Positions 48,574-58,302 of a stretch of DNA of 64,000 bases are shown piece after piece. A program made the position numbers and the translations under genes. The stretch is taken from contig NZ_JAFLWW010000001.1 of NCBI RefSeq assembly GCF_018555685.1, positions 558,001 to 622,000 of the forward strand, read 5' to 3'. Source of the DNA: Aminobacter anthyllidis (GTDB lineage Bacteria > Pseudomonadota > Alphaproteobacteria > Rhizobiales > Rhizobiaceae). The notes under the pieces are model-generated. The model worked only from the letters and a program-made list of their open reading frames with translations. It had not been told where the DNA came from and did not search any database. Every line of letters starts with the position of its first letter. The first letter of the stretch is position 1.

Positions 48574-49389
48574 TCAATCTGACGGATAAGACATTTCGAT
48601 GATCATGCCGTCATAGGCAGGCTCGACATGCGCCGGCGTCGCGTCCATGACGGCAGCGTAGTCCAGCGGCACATGCATATGCGTCAGCACGGCCTTGCTC
48701 GGCTTTAGCCTGTTTATCCACTCCAGCGCTTCCGACAACGACAGATGGCTGACATGCGGCCTGTGCTGCAACGCGTCAACGACCAGCAGCTCAAGGCCGG
48801 TCATCAGTGCAGCCGTGGCCGCAGGGAAGTCGCTGACATCGGAGCAATAGGCCAGCGGGCCGACGCGAAATCCGAGTGAAACGATGTCGCCATGGATCTG
48901 CGGCAGCGGCAGAAAGGTGAGGGCACCCCCCTCTCCCGTTACGACAAACGGCTGATCGTGCGCGATGATGTGTGGCCGCACGATCGGCGGATACGAGCTT
49001 CCCGGCGGGGTTTCGATGCAGTAGCCGAAGGCTTGCGTCAGGCGCTCCAGCGTGAACTGGTCGGCGTGGATGTCGATCAGGCTGCCGCGCTCGAGCACAT
49101 AGCCCCTGAGGTCGTCGATACCGTGGATATGGTCGGCATGTGGGTGCGTGTAGACAACGGCGTCGATGTGCCGGACCCCGGCGGCCAGCATCTGGGCGCG
49201 AAAATCCGGCCCGGTGTCGATGACGACGCGCGTGACGCCGGTGTCGGAAATGCGCTCGACCATGGCGGCCGCGCGCGTGCGCCTGTTCTTCGGATTTTTG
49301 GGGTCGCAGGCGCCCCAGTCGCCGGTGATGCGCGGTGTGCCCGGCGACGAGCCGCAGCCCAGAATGGTGAGGCGCAGCACGTCGGCCAT
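48574..49389 (-). CDS. MBL-fold metal-dependent hydrolase (PhnP-like)
   Basis: A 271-residue metallo-beta-lactamase-fold protein. The metal-binding motif HPHADH lies at residues 82-87, and further conserved His residues occur in VSHLS and LTHMHVPLDY. The opening LRLTILGCGSSPGTPR and the YCSDVSDFP segment match the PhnP/cyclic-phosphodiesterase branch. No phn genes are nearby, so a different phosphodiester substrate is possible. ATG 49389 gives the family start; an upstream frame to 49554 lies inside tatD. It starts four bases after tatD stops, ending the tmk-holB-metG-tatD operon. Confidence 0.87.
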   Translation of the reverse strand: MADVLRLTILGCGSSPGTPRITGDWGACDPKNPKNRRTRAAAMVERISDTGVTRVVIDTGPDFRAQMLAAGVRHIDAVVYTHPHADHIHGIDDLRGYVLERGSLIDIHADQFTLERLTQAFGYCIETPPGSSYPPIVRPHIIAHDQPFVVTGEGGALTFLPLPQIHGDIVSLGFRVGPLAYCSDVSDFPAATAALMTGLELLVVDALQHRPHVSHLSLSEALEWINRLKPSKAVLTHMHVPLDYAAVMDATPAHVEPAYDGMIIEMSYPSD

Positions 49390-49393
49390 GGCG

Positions 49394-50176
49394 TCAGGCT
49401 GGCCTCGGCATCTTGGTGAACAGCCGGAAGAAGTTGGCTGTGGTGATATCGGCGATTTCAGCAGCGTTTGTGCCGATCGTCTCGGCGAGCACGGCGGCCG
49501 TGTGCGCCACGAATGCCGGTTCGTTGCGCTGGCCGCGATGCGGCGGCGGCGCAAGGTACGGCGCGTCTGTTTCGACCAGCAGGCGGTCGCGCGGCACGTC
49601 CTTGGCGATCTCGCGTAGCTCGGCCGAGTTCTTGAACGTCAAAATACCGGAGAATGAGACATAGCCGCCAAGCTCGACGCCGATGCGTGCAAGCTCGGCA
49701 CCCGAGGAGAAGCAGTGCAGGATGAAGGGGAATGCGCCCTTCCCCATTTCGTCCCTGAGGATATCAGCCATGTCGTCGTCGGCGTTGCGGGCATGGATGA
49801 CCAGCGGCAATCCGGTTTCGCGGGACGCCGCGATATGGACGCGCAGGCCCTGGGCCTGTGCATCACGCGGCGCCTTGTCGTAGAAATAGTCGAGGCCGGC
49901 CTCGCCGATCGCCACCACTTTCGGGTGCGCAGCCAGCCTGACCAGATCGGCCGTGGTTATGTCGAGCTCTTCGGCGGCGTTGTGCGGATGGGTGCCGACG
50001 GAGCAGAAAACCTCGTCGAATTCCTCAGCGATCGCAAGGATTTGTTCGAAGCGCTTCACGCGCGTCGAGATGGTGACCATGGGCTCGACCCCGGCCGCCT
50101 TGGCGCGCGCGATGATCTGCGCGCGCTCCTCGGCGAAATCGGGAAAATCGAGATGGCAGTGACTGTCTACCAACAT
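49394..50176 (-). CDS. tatD: TatD-family metal-dependent DNase/hydrolase
   Basis: A 260-residue TIM-barrel hydrolase. Metal ligands are visible: H6 and H8 (DSHCHLD), E92 (GEAGLDYFYD), H128 (VIHARN), H154 (LHCFS) and D204 (ETDAPYLAP). TatD homologues act as 3'-5' exonucleases or deacylases. I start at ATG 50176, since the frame further upstream is inside metG. The 11-base gap to metG marks a single transcript. Confidence 0.94.
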   Translation of the reverse strand: MLVDSHCHLDFPDFAEERAQIIARAKAAGVEPMVTISTRVKRFEQILAIAEEFDEVFCSVGTHPHNAAEELDITTADLVRLAAHPKVVAIGEAGLDYFYDKAPRDAQAQGLRVHIAASRETGLPLVIHARNADDDMADILRDEMGKGAFPFILHCFSSGAELARIGVELGGYVSFSGILTFKNSAELREIAKDVPRDRLLVETDAPYLAPPPHRGQRNEPAFVAHTAAVLAETIGTNAAEIADITTANFFRLFTKMPRPA

Positions 50177-50187
50177 TTCTGCCGGCC

Positions 50188-51729
50188 TCAGCTTTCCGTC
50201 GCCTGTTCGAGATAGCGCGGGAACACCGGCTGCGGTGCCGGCAAAGCCGCGCCGGGGACCAGCGCATGCGCGGCGTCGACATGGACGAAGTCCCGGTCGG
50301 TGATGGCAAGCAGGTCGAGCAACTTCGCCGCCGAGGCCGGAATGAACGGCTGGCACATGATGCCGACGCGGCGGATCACCTCGGCGGTGGTCCACAGCAC
50401 CGTTTCCATGCGCGCCGGATCGGTCTTCTTCAGCGCCCAGGGCTCCTGTGCGGCGAAATAGCGGTTGGCCTCGGCAACGACGGCGAAGATCGCGGCAAGG
50501 GCGTGGTGGATGCCCTGCTCCGCCATGGCCTTGCGCGCGGTCACCAGAGCTGCGGTTGCCTGATCCAGGATCGCCTTGTCGGCGTCGGCCAGTTCGCCGC
50601 GCTGCGGCACGACACCATTGCAGTTCTTGGCGATCATCGACAGCGAGCGCTGCGCCAGATTGCCGAGATCGTTGGCGAGGTCCGCGTTGGTGCGGTTGAC
50701 GATCGCCTCATGGCTGTAGCTGCCGTCCTGGCCGAACGGCACCTCGCGCAACAGGAAATAGCGCACCTGGTCGAGGCCGTAATGCTCGACCATGGTGAAC
50801 GGATCGACGACGTTGCCGAGCGATTTCGACATCTTCTCGCCGCGGTTGAACAGGAAGCCGTGGCCGAACACGCGCTTTGGCAATTCTATGCCGGCTGACA
50901 TCAGGAACGCCGGCCAGTAGACGGCGTGGAAGCGCACGATGTCCTTGCCGATGATGTGCACGGCGGGCCAGTAGGCCCAATTCTCGGCGCTGGTGTCGGG
51001 ATAGCCAAGGGCTGTGATGTAGTTGGTCAGCGCGTCGACCCAGACATACATCACATGCTTGTCGTCGCCGGGCACCGGCACGCCCCAGTCGAAGGTGGTG
51101 CGCGAGATCGACAGGTCCTTCAGGCCCGAGCGGACGAAGCTTGCCACCTCGTTGCGGCGCTCGTTGGGGCCGATGAAGTCTGGCTGGGTGTCGTACAGCG
51201 CCAGCAGCTTATCCTGATAGGCCGACAGGCGGAAGAAGTAGCTCTCTTCCTCGACCCATTCGACCGGCGTGCCCTGCGGGCCGTAGCGAATGTTGTCAGG
51301 GCGGACTTCAGTCTCTTCCTCGCCGTAATAGGCTTCGTCGCGCACCGAGTACCAGCCGGCATAGCTGCTCTTGTAGATGTCGCCCTTCTCCGCCATCGCT
51401 GTCCAGATTGCCTGGGAGGCGGCGTAGTGGCGCTCTTCGGTGGTGCGGATGAAATCATCGTTCGACGCATTCAGAAGTGTTGCCATCTTCTTGAATTCAT
51501 TCGAATTGCGATCAGCCAGCTCGCGCGCTGAAATGCCCTCGCGATTGGCCGTCTGCAGCATTTTGATGCCGTGCTCGTCAGTGCCGGTAAGGAAGAACAC
51601 ATCCTTGCCGTCATGGCGCTGGAAGCGGGCGAGCGCGTCGGTGGCGATCAGCTCGTAGGCATGGCCGATATGCGGCTTGCCGTTCGGGTAGGAGATCGCG
51701 GTCGTGATGTAGAATTTTTCGCGGGACAT
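50188..51729 (-). CDS. metG: Methionyl-tRNA synthetase
   Basis: A 513-residue class I synthetase that charges tRNA-Met. The HIGH motif is in [13 protein letters not shown] and KMSKS in KMSKSLGNV. The CxxC zinc-knuckle cysteines of many MetRS enzymes are absent from the connective region ([15 protein letters not shown] to ESYFFRLS), and there is no C-terminal tRNA-binding EMAP-type domain; the product is therefore a short, zinc-less form. ATG 51729 begins [17 protein letters not shown]. Confidence 0.97.
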   Translation of the reverse strand: MSREKFYITTAISYPNGKPHIGHAYELIATDALARFQRHDGKDVFFLTGTDEHGIKMLQTANREGISARELADRNSNEFKKMATLLNASNDDFIRTTEERHYAASQAIWTAMAEKGDIYKSSYAGWYSVRDEAYYGEEETEVRPDNIRYGPQGTPVEWVEEESYFFRLSAYQDKLLALYDTQPDFIGPNERRNEVASFVRSGLKDLSISRTTFDWGVPVPGDDKHVMYVWVDALTNYITALGYPDTSAENWAYWPAVHIIGKDIVRFHAVYWPAFLMSAGIELPKRVFGHGFLFNRGEKMSKSLGNVVDPFTMVEHYGLDQVRYFLLREVPFGQDGSYSHEAIVNRTNADLANDLGNLAQRSLSMIAKNCNGVVPQRGELADADKAILDQATAALVTARKAMAEQGIHHALAAIFAVVAEANRYFAAQEPWALKKTDPARMETVLWTTAEVIRRVGIMCQPFIPASAAKLLDLLAITDRDFVHVDAAHALVPGAALPAPQPVFPRYLEQATES

Positions 51730-51815
51730 GGATGGGCCGTCATGAATGTCGGATTGAAAGGGTCGCGGTCAGATAGCGCATCGGCATGGCGTTTGCCATC
51801 CGGCTCGGACGAGCG

Positions 51816-52868
51816 TCACATTCGCAATGCGGCATTCAAGCGGTCGATCATGGCCAGGACGTGCTGTTTCTTGTCGAGATTGTAGGTCTCGGTCTCGGAT
51901 ATCGCGTTTTGCGCGTCGTGCCAAGCATCGGACAAGACGTTGGCCCGCGAAAGATCCGAGTTGCGGGCGGCCTCGGTTGCCGTGTCGGACAAAAGGTCGA
52001 GCGCGCGGCGGTTGAAGACGTCGAACTGGATCGTGTTGTCCCTGCCCGCCACCGCATCGGCAAGCCTGTACGCGGCGGCTATGTCATTGCGTCCCGACTG
52101 CACGATCTTGTCGAGCGCGTCGGCGATCTCCAGCCCGCCATACTGGGTGAGCAGGATCGCGGCGCGGGCGCTGCCCCCTGCCCGCTGCACCAGTGCTGCG
52201 CGTGCTTCGGGCTCATCCGGCGCCGGTTGATCGGTACCGGCAAGTGCAGACAACAGGGCGCCGTCGTCGAGCGGGGTCAGCCGGATCGTCTGGCAGCGCG
52301 AACGGATCGTCGGCAAAAGGCTTCCGGGTGCATGGACGATCAGGATGAACAGCGTGCGCGCCGGCGGCTCCTCGAGGTTCTTCAGCAGCGCATTGGCGGC
52401 ATTGGTGTTCATGTCGTCGGCCGGATCGACGATGACGACACGGTAGGCGCCATCATGCGAGGTCATCGACAGGAAACGCGACACCTTTCGGATCTCGTCG
52501 ACGGTGACGACCGACTTGAAACCCTTGGTCTTGTCGTTCTGCGGCCGCGTCAGGTGCAGCACGGACGGATGGGCGCCGGTGGCGACCTGGCGGAACAGTC
52601 CCGACCTTGGGTCCGGATCGGCCAGCTCTTCCGGTGCGTTGCGATAGTCAGGATACCGCAGCAAATGGTGGGCGAGGTGGAAGGCGAGCGTCGCCTTGCC
52701 GATGCCGACCGGTCCGGCGAGGATCAGCGCATGCGGAAGCTTCCCCGAGCGGTAGGCTGCGGTCAGCATTGCGATCGCCTGCTCGTGGCCGAAAAGGCGC
52801 GGGTTTTCGGCGGGCTCAGGTACGCCGTCGAGCGTGTCGTGCTGTTCGGGGGCGAGGCGCTCGAACAT
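51816..52868 (-). CDS. holB: DNA polymerase III subunit delta'
   Basis: A 350-residue clamp-loader subunit. The AAA+ domain has GHEQAIAMLTAAYRSGKLPH followed by a P-loop-like GPVGIGKATL, and the VVIVDPADDMNTNAANALLK segment. Delta' helps load the beta clamp. The start overlaps the tmk stop by one base (TGATG). metG follows after 86 bases. Confidence 0.93.
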   Translation of the reverse strand: MFERLAPEQHDTLDGVPEPAENPRLFGHEQAIAMLTAAYRSGKLPHALILAGPVGIGKATLAFHLAHHLLRYPDYRNAPEELADPDPRSGLFRQVATGAHPSVLHLTRPQNDKTKGFKSVVTVDEIRKVSRFLSMTSHDGAYRVVIVDPADDMNTNAANALLKNLEEPPARTLFILIVHAPGSLLPTIRSRCQTIRLTPLDDGALLSALAGTDQPAPDEPEARAALVQRAGGSARAAILLTQYGGLEIADALDKIVQSGRNDIAAAYRLADAVAGRDNTIQFDVFNRRALDLLSDTATEAARNSDLSRANVLSDAWHDAQNAISETETYNLDKKQHVLAMIDRLNAALRM

Positions 52869-53539
52869 CAGGCGTCGGCCCTCGCCCGGCTGCCGGCCGT
52901 GGCGCGGGCCTCAAGGGCCGCGAACACGGCGTCGGTGATCGAATGCTCGACCTCTTCCTGGTCCTTCGATGCATCGATCAGGACGCATCGCTCCGGTTCG
53001 TTCTCGGCGATAGCCAGATAGGCTTCGCGCCGGCGCTGGTGGATGTCGACCGTCTCCTTTTCGAAGCGGTCGGCGACATCCTGTCCGCGCCTGGCGGTCG
53101 CGCGCCGCAAGCCTTCGGTCGGGTCGAGATCGAGGATCAGCGTCATGTCTGGCATCATGCCGTTGATCGCCACCCGCTCGACCGCAGCCATGAAATCCGG
53201 ATCGAGATCGCCTGTTACCCCCTGGTAGACGCGCGACGAATCGAGAAAGCGATCGCACAGTACGATGGCGCCGCGTTCGACGGCCGGACGGATCACCTGC
53301 TCGACGTGGTCGGAACGTGCGGCGGCAAACAAGAGCGCTTCCATTTCCGGCCCGAACGGCTCGGCAGCACCCGACAACAGCACGTGCCGCACCGCTTCCG
53401 CACCAGGCGAGCCGCCGGGCTCGCGCGTCACGACGATGTCGTAGCGCTTGTCGCGCAGCTTGCTGGCCAGGCGCTCGATCTGTGTCGACTTGCCTGCGCC
53501 CTCGCCGCCTTCGAATGTGATGAAGAAGCCGCGCGCCAA
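52868..53539 (-). CDS. tmk: Thymidylate kinase
   Basis: A 223-residue dTMP kinase making dTDP. The P-loop [16 protein letters not shown], and the [12 protein letters not shown] catalytic segment are intact. I start at TTG 53539, behind AAGGG, because the family normally begins two or three residues before GFFITFEG; an in-frame ATG at 53593 adds 18 unusual residues. It is the first gene of the operon. Confidence 0.93.
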   Translation of the reverse strand: MARGFFITFEGGEGAGKSTQIERLASKLRDKRYDIVVTREPGGSPGAEAVRHVLLSGAAEPFGPEMEALLFAAARSDHVEQVIRPAVERGAIVLCDRFLDSSRVYQGVTGDLDPDFMAAVERVAINGMMPDMTLILDLDPTEGLRRATARRGQDVADRFEKETVDIHQRRREAYLAIAENEPERCVLIDASKDQEEVEHSITDAVFAALEARATAGSRARADA

Positions 53540-53653
53540 TCCAATGCCCTTCTGTCCGCTGCAACGCGAGTTATGCCGTACGAACGGCCTCACGGCATAT
53601 CTTAATGTAGGTGCCGAAGCTCTAGCGTCGAGAGCCGCAAAGGTCCACCTGAA

Positions 53654-54829
53654 CTATCTGAGCCAGCCGACCGCGAGTTCCTTGACCGCGTCGAGGGCGC
53701 GGCTTTGCAGCGAGCCGACTTCGACCGCCTCTGCGGCATAGAGCGGGGTTTCCTGGCTCAGCGTGTCGCCGATCCAGACCTTGAGGGAGCCGATCGGCGT
53801 TCCCTTGGCAATCGGTGCTGCCACCGGACCATCATAGACGATGCGGGCGACGAGGCGCTCGCGATTGGTGATCGGCAGGAACAGCGAGATCGGCTTCTGG
53901 GCCACCAGGGCGACATGCGACCTGGTGCCGCCAAACACCTGCGCCTCGCCCACCGGCTCGTTGGCGGCAAAGATCTCCGACTTCTCGAACGAGCGCATGC
54001 CCCAGTCGAGCAGCTTGCGTGCTTCTTCCGAACGCTCGCGGTCGCTGGCAAGACCCGCCATGGCGGCAAACAGCCGCCTGCCCTCGCGGTTGACCGAGCC
54101 GACGATGGCAAAGCCCTCGCCTTCAGTGAAGCCGGCAGCCATGCCGTCGGCGCCGATGTCCATGGTGATGAGCGGATTGCGGTTGCGCTGCAGGATCTTG
54201 TTCCAGTTGAACTCCGGCAGGCTGTAGTAGCGGTAGAACTCGGGATAGGTGCGCCAGATGTGCAGGCCGAGCTCGGCGAGCTCGCGCACCGTGGTTGTCT
54301 GGCCGGGTGCCGGCAGACCGGTCGAATTGACGAATGTCGACTTCTCCAGGCCGATCTCGCGGGCACGCTCGGTCATCTGCAGCGCAAAATTGGCCTCCGA
54401 GCCGGCCATGCCTTCGGCAAGCACGATGCAGCCGTCATTGGCGAGCTGGACGGTGACGCCCTGGATCAGGTCTTCGATGCGGATCTGCGACTTGACCGCG
54501 GCAAACATCGTTGAGGCACGCGATGCCGCGCCACCGGTGCGCCAGGCATTTTCGCTCACCGCAAAAGTGTCGTCGAGCTTGTAGCGGCCGGATTTGATGG
54601 CGTTGAACACCACCTCCATCGTCATCAGCTTGGCGAGCGATGCCGGCGCCATCGGTTTGTCAGGCTCTTTCGAAAACAGCACCGTGCCGGTCTCGGCATC
54701 GATCATGTAGGCTTGGGTTGCCTTGGTTTCGAAAAGCTGCGCCTGCGCCTGCCCGACGATGGCAAGCGCCGCTAGCAGTCCGATCAAGAGCTTGAGCGGC
54801 GTCGATAGTCTGGAGATCATGGAAAGCAC
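53654..54829 (-). CDS. Penicillin-binding protein 5/6-type D-Ala-D-Ala carboxypeptidase homologue with altered motifs
   Basis: A 391-residue exported protein with a signal peptide (cleavage near residue 31, AQAQ). The first active-site motif is present as S64-L-A-K67. The position of the SxN motif reads L129-A-N, and that of KTG reads A231-A-G, so two of the three defining motifs are changed. The C-terminal PBP5 domain 2 (about 285-380) follows. Family members trim peptidoglycan pentapeptides outside the membrane; catalytic competence here is doubtful. The first start is GTG 54829, with ATG 54820 as an alternative. Confidence 0.88.
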   Translation of the reverse strand: MLSMISRLSTPLKLLIGLLAALAIVGQAQAQLFETKATQAYMIDAETGTVLFSKEPDKPMAPASLAKLMTMEVVFNAIKSGRYKLDDTFAVSENAWRTGGAASRASTMFAAVKSQIRIEDLIQGVTVQLANDGCIVLAEGMAGSEANFALQMTERAREIGLEKSTFVNSTGLPAPGQTTTVRELAELGLHIWRTYPEFYRYYSLPEFNWNKILQRNRNPLITMDIGADGMAAGFTEGEGFAIVGSVNREGRRLFAAMAGLASDRERSEEARKLLDWGMRSFEKSEIFAANEPVGEAQVFGGTRSHVALVAQKPISLFLPITNRERLVARIVYDGPVAAPIAKGTPIGSLKVWIGDTLSQETPLYAAEAVEVGSLQSRALDAVKELAVGWLR

Positions 54830-54943
54830 TGCCCCGTTCGGCCCCGTATTCCGGTCGAGCGCCTTGAACCTATCAGTCTTCGAGCGACCGGATCAACCGT
54901 GGCCGGGCAGATAGCCACAGGTCCTCGTTCGCGAGTTCGTGCC

Positions 54944-56239
54944 TTAGTCGTGAACCGCGAAGGCGTCGGGCGCGCCGTGCGACCAGGCAGCCTTCAGCAT
55001 CGCGTCGATCGAGGTCTTGCCATCGGGATAGAGGTCGACCGAGTACCAGGTCTTGCCTTCGAAGTCGGACTGCTCGACCAGGGTGCGGCCATAGGCGGAC
55101 AGCGCCTTGGCGACACGCTGGGCTTCCGCGCTGTCCTCAAAGGTGCCGGCCGCGACGTAGGCATCCGGCTCTTGCTGGGCACGCGGTCCCGGGTTGAGGC
55201 GTTTCCAGGAATCGACGATGTCGCTCGACGTCATCGATTTACCCGACAGGGCGTTGAAAGCCCTGGTCGCAGCGCTCTCGCTTTCGCTCGCATAGCCCAT
55301 GGTGGCGAGCGCCACGCGGGTCTGCGGAACCATCATGCCATCCGGACGTTCAGGCGCGATCGGCCCGAAATCCGGCAGCACGACGTCGATGATGCCCTGG
55401 CTTTGCGCTGCCATGGCAGGTTGTTCGAACTGGACGGCTTGTGCCGCAAGCGTATTGGACTGAGCGCTGGCCTGCTGGATTGCGGCAGGCGCTGCGTTGG
55501 TCATGGTACCCGGGAAGGCAGCCGCCTGCCCCACGGCAGCGCTCGGCGTCGGTCCGTTCATGGCAATCATCACGCCTGTCGGCAGGCCGTCATTGCTCGG
55601 ATCGCCCATGCCCTTGCCCGGACGGTAGGAAGCAAGCAGATACTGGTCGTCTCGGCCATCGAGCGGTGCACGGCCGACATATTCGACCTTCACATTGGCC
55701 GTGCCGCTATGGGCGTAGTCGAGCATCTCAGCGGCGCGCTTGGAGAGATCGATGACGCGATTGTTCGAATATGGCCCACGATCGTTGATGCGCACGATCA
55801 CCGAAGAGCCGTTCTTGGTGTTGGTGACGCGTGCATAGCTGGGCAGCGGCATCGTCGGATGGGCCGCCGTCAGATGCGTCATATCGTAGATTTCGCCATT
55901 GGCGGTCAGCCGGCCATGGAAGGCATCACCGTACCATGAGGCTGGGCCCATCGCGGCGTAGTTCCGATCTTCTTTCGGGTAGTACCACTTGCCGCGCACC
56001 TTATAGGGCTTGCCAGTCTGGTCGCGGCCGCCGCCGCGCGGCAGGTTCGACATCGCTGTCGTTACCCGTGGGCTCGCCTTCACGCCATATTCGGACTCGG
56101 CGAAATATTCCTTGGAGCGTTTCTTGCCGGCGACGGACGTTGGCTTCTGGGAAGCGCAGCCGGCAATGAAAACCGCCGTTGCAGCGAGAATGCTGACCGT
56201 GGCTGCGCGCCCAAAACGCGTCCGCGTCGAGTTCTGCAT
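54944..56239 (-). CDS. rlpA: RlpA-type septal ring lipoprotein with SPOR domain
   Basis: A 431-residue lipoprotein. The lipobox FIAGC puts the lipidated cysteine at C28. The RlpA double-psi barrel core is clear (GPASWYGDAFHGRLTANGE and VRINDRGPYSNNRVIDLS), and a C-terminal SPOR domain (about 355-431, YVAAGTFEDSAEAQRV) should bind denuded septal glycan. Some homologues are lytic transglycosylases. A low-complexity Ala/Gln linker separates the domains. The neighbouring DD-carboxypeptidase homologue is another cell-wall gene. Confidence 0.9.
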   Translation of the reverse strand: MQNSTRTRFGRAATVSILAATAVFIAGCASQKPTSVAGKKRSKEYFAESEYGVKASPRVTTAMSNLPRGGGRDQTGKPYKVRGKWYYPKEDRNYAAMGPASWYGDAFHGRLTANGEIYDMTHLTAAHPTMPLPSYARVTNTKNGSSVIVRINDRGPYSNNRVIDLSKRAAEMLDYAHSGTANVKVEYVGRAPLDGRDDQYLLASYRPGKGMGDPSNDGLPTGVMIAMNGPTPSAAVGQAAAFPGTMTNAAPAAIQQASAQSNTLAAQAVQFEQPAMAAQSQGIIDVVLPDFGPIAPERPDGMMVPQTRVALATMGYASESESAATRAFNALSGKSMTSSDIVDSWKRLNPGPRAQQEPDAYVAAGTFEDSAEAQRVAKALSAYGRTLVEQSDFEGKTWYSVDLYPDGKTSIDAMLKAAWSHGAPDAFAVHD

Positions 56240-56659
56240 TGTCGTGAAGTCCCCTGCCAGTCTACTCCGGCGCGGCTAAACGATCGCAGCGCCGTCACGC
56301 ATAAGTGGAGTTAGCTCGCGCACGTATCCCCAGTCCCCTATGTGCGCAGCTAATGCTTGCCAGCCTATTAATCGACTGTGGTCCGAAACGGGCGAGATTG
56401 TGGCGTAATTGCGGCGGAGTGCGCGCGCCTGACCAGCAATTGCCCCCCAGGCGCTTGCTACGTGGATGCGATGGCTTATCAACCGGCCGATAGCTCGGCG
56501 CCAGCGCCGTCGATTGAGCGGAAAGATGTCTCGGGCGCCGTTGACGCCACGCCAAGGAAAGCTATAAACGCGGCTCTCGTGACCAGATGGTTGCAAGTCC
56601 CGCGCGCCTGCCTTCCCGTTCATGTCGGGGTATGCAAATGGCACAGGATGCAATGGTCT
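56240..56659. other. Gap between rlpA and tRNA-Ser
   Basis: In these 420 bases I find no supported gene. Open frames on both strands are overlapped by, or read into, the tRNA-Ser sequence. The region should hold divergent promoters for rlpA and tRNA-Ser, but no clear hexamer pair stands out. Confidence 0.4.
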
Positions 56660-56747
56660 GGAGGGATGGCCGAGCGGTTTAAGGCACCGGTCTTGAAAAC
56701 CGGCGTGGGGCAACTCACCGTGGGTTCGAATCCCACTCCCTCCGCCA
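56660..56747 (+). tRNA. tRNA-Ser (TGA)
   Basis: The acceptor stem GGAGGGA (56660-56666) pairs with TCCCTCC (56737-56743), then discriminator G and an encoded CCA (56745-56747). The anticodon TGA is at 56694-56696, and the long variable arm is typical of tRNA-Ser. Confidence 0.97.
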
Positions 56748-56949
56748 GTGTCCGTGATGTCCGGAAAGCTGCTACGTCGGGCTAGATTCCGGCGACGCAT
56801 TCGTAAGTTTGATTGCCTTCCTTTAGTATTCCCTTAACCACAACGTTTCGTAACTGTGGCCATGCGGTCAAAGCGCCTGTCCCTGCGCGCATTGCGTAGA
56901 TATGCCGGGTGAGGTCCAAATCCTCAGATAGATTTCCGGCTGCGCGCGA

Positions 56950-57738
56950 ATGTTAGACAGGCTTATCGCATTGACAAATCGCAGATGGGGTCAGGTTGCG
57001 CTCCTGACGCTGGCTGGCGCGCTTTTGTTCTTGCTTGTCGGGCTGGGCTTCCGTGTGCTTGTCTTCGCCGGTGCGGATGCCGAGATGCTATGGCACGATG
57101 CTGTCAACGCTTTCATCGTACCACTACTCTTCATCGCGCCTCTGCTTGTCTTGCTGGGCCTGAGCCTTACGGAAAATGCCTCGCTGAAGCAGAAATATGC
57201 CCATGAGCTGGCACATGACAGCCTGACGTCATGCCTGACCGGCCCGTTGTTCACGGCGGCAATCAACGTCATCGCCACGGCCTCGGCAGGAAGGCGGCCG
57301 GGCGCGCTGCTGGTGATCGACATCGATCACCTCAGGCGGCTCAACGAACAGATCGGCTATGGCGCTGGCAACCAGGCGCTGAGCGCGATCGCCGAAATCA
57401 TCCGCGCTTCCGTGCGAAGCGGCGATCTGGTCGGGCGCATCGGCGGTGACGAATTCTCCGTTTATCTCCCCGGTGCCTCCAAGGCGAATGCCGAGAAGGT
57501 GGCCGAGCGTATCCGGCATGCGGTTGCCGAAGCGAGCTTCGAACCTGTCGCAGGCGGACTGAACTGGCCCTTGACCGTCAGCGTTGGCGCCGTCCTGTTC
57601 GACACGGATGCGACCGCCGACGAGCTCCTCCTTACCGCCGATCGCCAGATGCAGGCGGCCAAGGAAAATGGACGCAACCGCGTCGAGTACGCCCATCTTC
57701 GGCAAGACTCCTCGCCATCCCGCCCTTCCCTTCATTGA
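56950..57738 (+). CDS. Membrane-anchored GGDEF diguanylate cyclase
   Basis: A 262-residue protein with two transmembrane segments (about 16-40 and 52-74) and a cytoplasmic GGDEF domain. The GGDEF active site is at residues 165-169 and an RxxD inhibitory site (RSGD) at 156-159, with the normal five-residue gap, so feedback inhibition by c-di-GMP is likely. The usual N-terminal DxLTGLxNR signature is degraded (HDSLTSCLTGPLF). No input domain beyond the membrane helices is visible. It stands alone after tRNA-Ser. Confidence 0.92.
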   Translation: MLDRLIALTNRRWGQVALLTLAGALLFLLVGLGFRVLVFAGADAEMLWHDAVNAFIVPLLFIAPLLVLLGLSLTENASLKQKYAHELAHDSLTSCLTGPLFTAAINVIATASAGRRPGALLVIDIDHLRRLNEQIGYGAGNQALSAIAEIIRASVRSGDLVGRIGGDEFSVYLPGASKANAEKVAERIRHAVAEASFEPVAGGLNWPLTVSVGAVLFDTDATADELLLTADRQMQAAKENGRNRVEYAHLRQDSSPSRPSLH

Positions 57739-57962
57739 CGGCGAACAGCCTGTCGTTGCAAGGCGAGCGCCAGATCTCGGGAACAGACACTGGCTCTAAG
57801 CATCGGGTTGTTCTGCCGGATTTCCCTTCGCCCTCCGACGTGCAAGGCGTAGCGGGCAGAGCCCACCTTGCCATGCACATCGCCCTGGCCTCGCATTTTT
57901 GACGGAATCGCGAGACTACTTCTGCCTTGTCGCGCACAGGCGACAATCATTCCGAGGACATC

Positions 57963-58241
57963 ATGCCGAAATCAACAGCATCGGTCGCAACCGAACACGC
58001 CAGCCGATACCTGCAGCAGCTCTGCAAGCACTGGAGCCACAAGTTCGCCGTCGACTTTTCACCTACCCAAGGGCGCATTGACCTTGGCGAAGGCCGCATC
58101 GTCGACCTGCGGGCCGACGACCGCACACTGACTGTCGATGTCGAGGCTGAAGACCTGCCGCGCATGGAACAGGTGGTGGTCGATCATATCGTGCGTTTCG
58201 CCTTTCGCGAGGAGCTGAAATTCGACTGGCGCCAGGTTTGA
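57963..58241 (+). CDS. DUF2218 domain protein
   Basis: A 92-residue soluble protein beginning at ATG 57963 behind GAGGACATC. It shows the DUF2218 pattern: ATEHASRYLQQLCKHWSHKF, an internal GEGRIVDLRAD, and a C-terminal VVDHIVRFAFREELKFDWRQ. Members are often encoded near iron or siderophore transport genes, but none is present here. Function unknown. Confidence 0.85.
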   Translation: MPKSTASVATEHASRYLQQLCKHWSHKFAVDFSPTQGRIDLGEGRIVDLRADDRTLTVDVEAEDLPRMEQVVVDHIVRFAFREELKFDWRQV

Positions 58242-58302
58242 GCGATCAGCGGACGGGTTCACCTCCTAAAAATTGAGATATCACGAAGTAGCCGCGAGCC
58301 GG

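Noticed and set aside
48310-48589. Two short frames right of the IS
   Set aside because: No ribosome-binding site, no recognised family, and they overlap on opposite strands; part of one runs into the IS end.
56276-56800. Minus-strand frame over tRNA-Ser
   Set aside because: Its GSGIRTHGELPHAGF-type segment is a translated antisense tRNA, a common spurious protein in databases.
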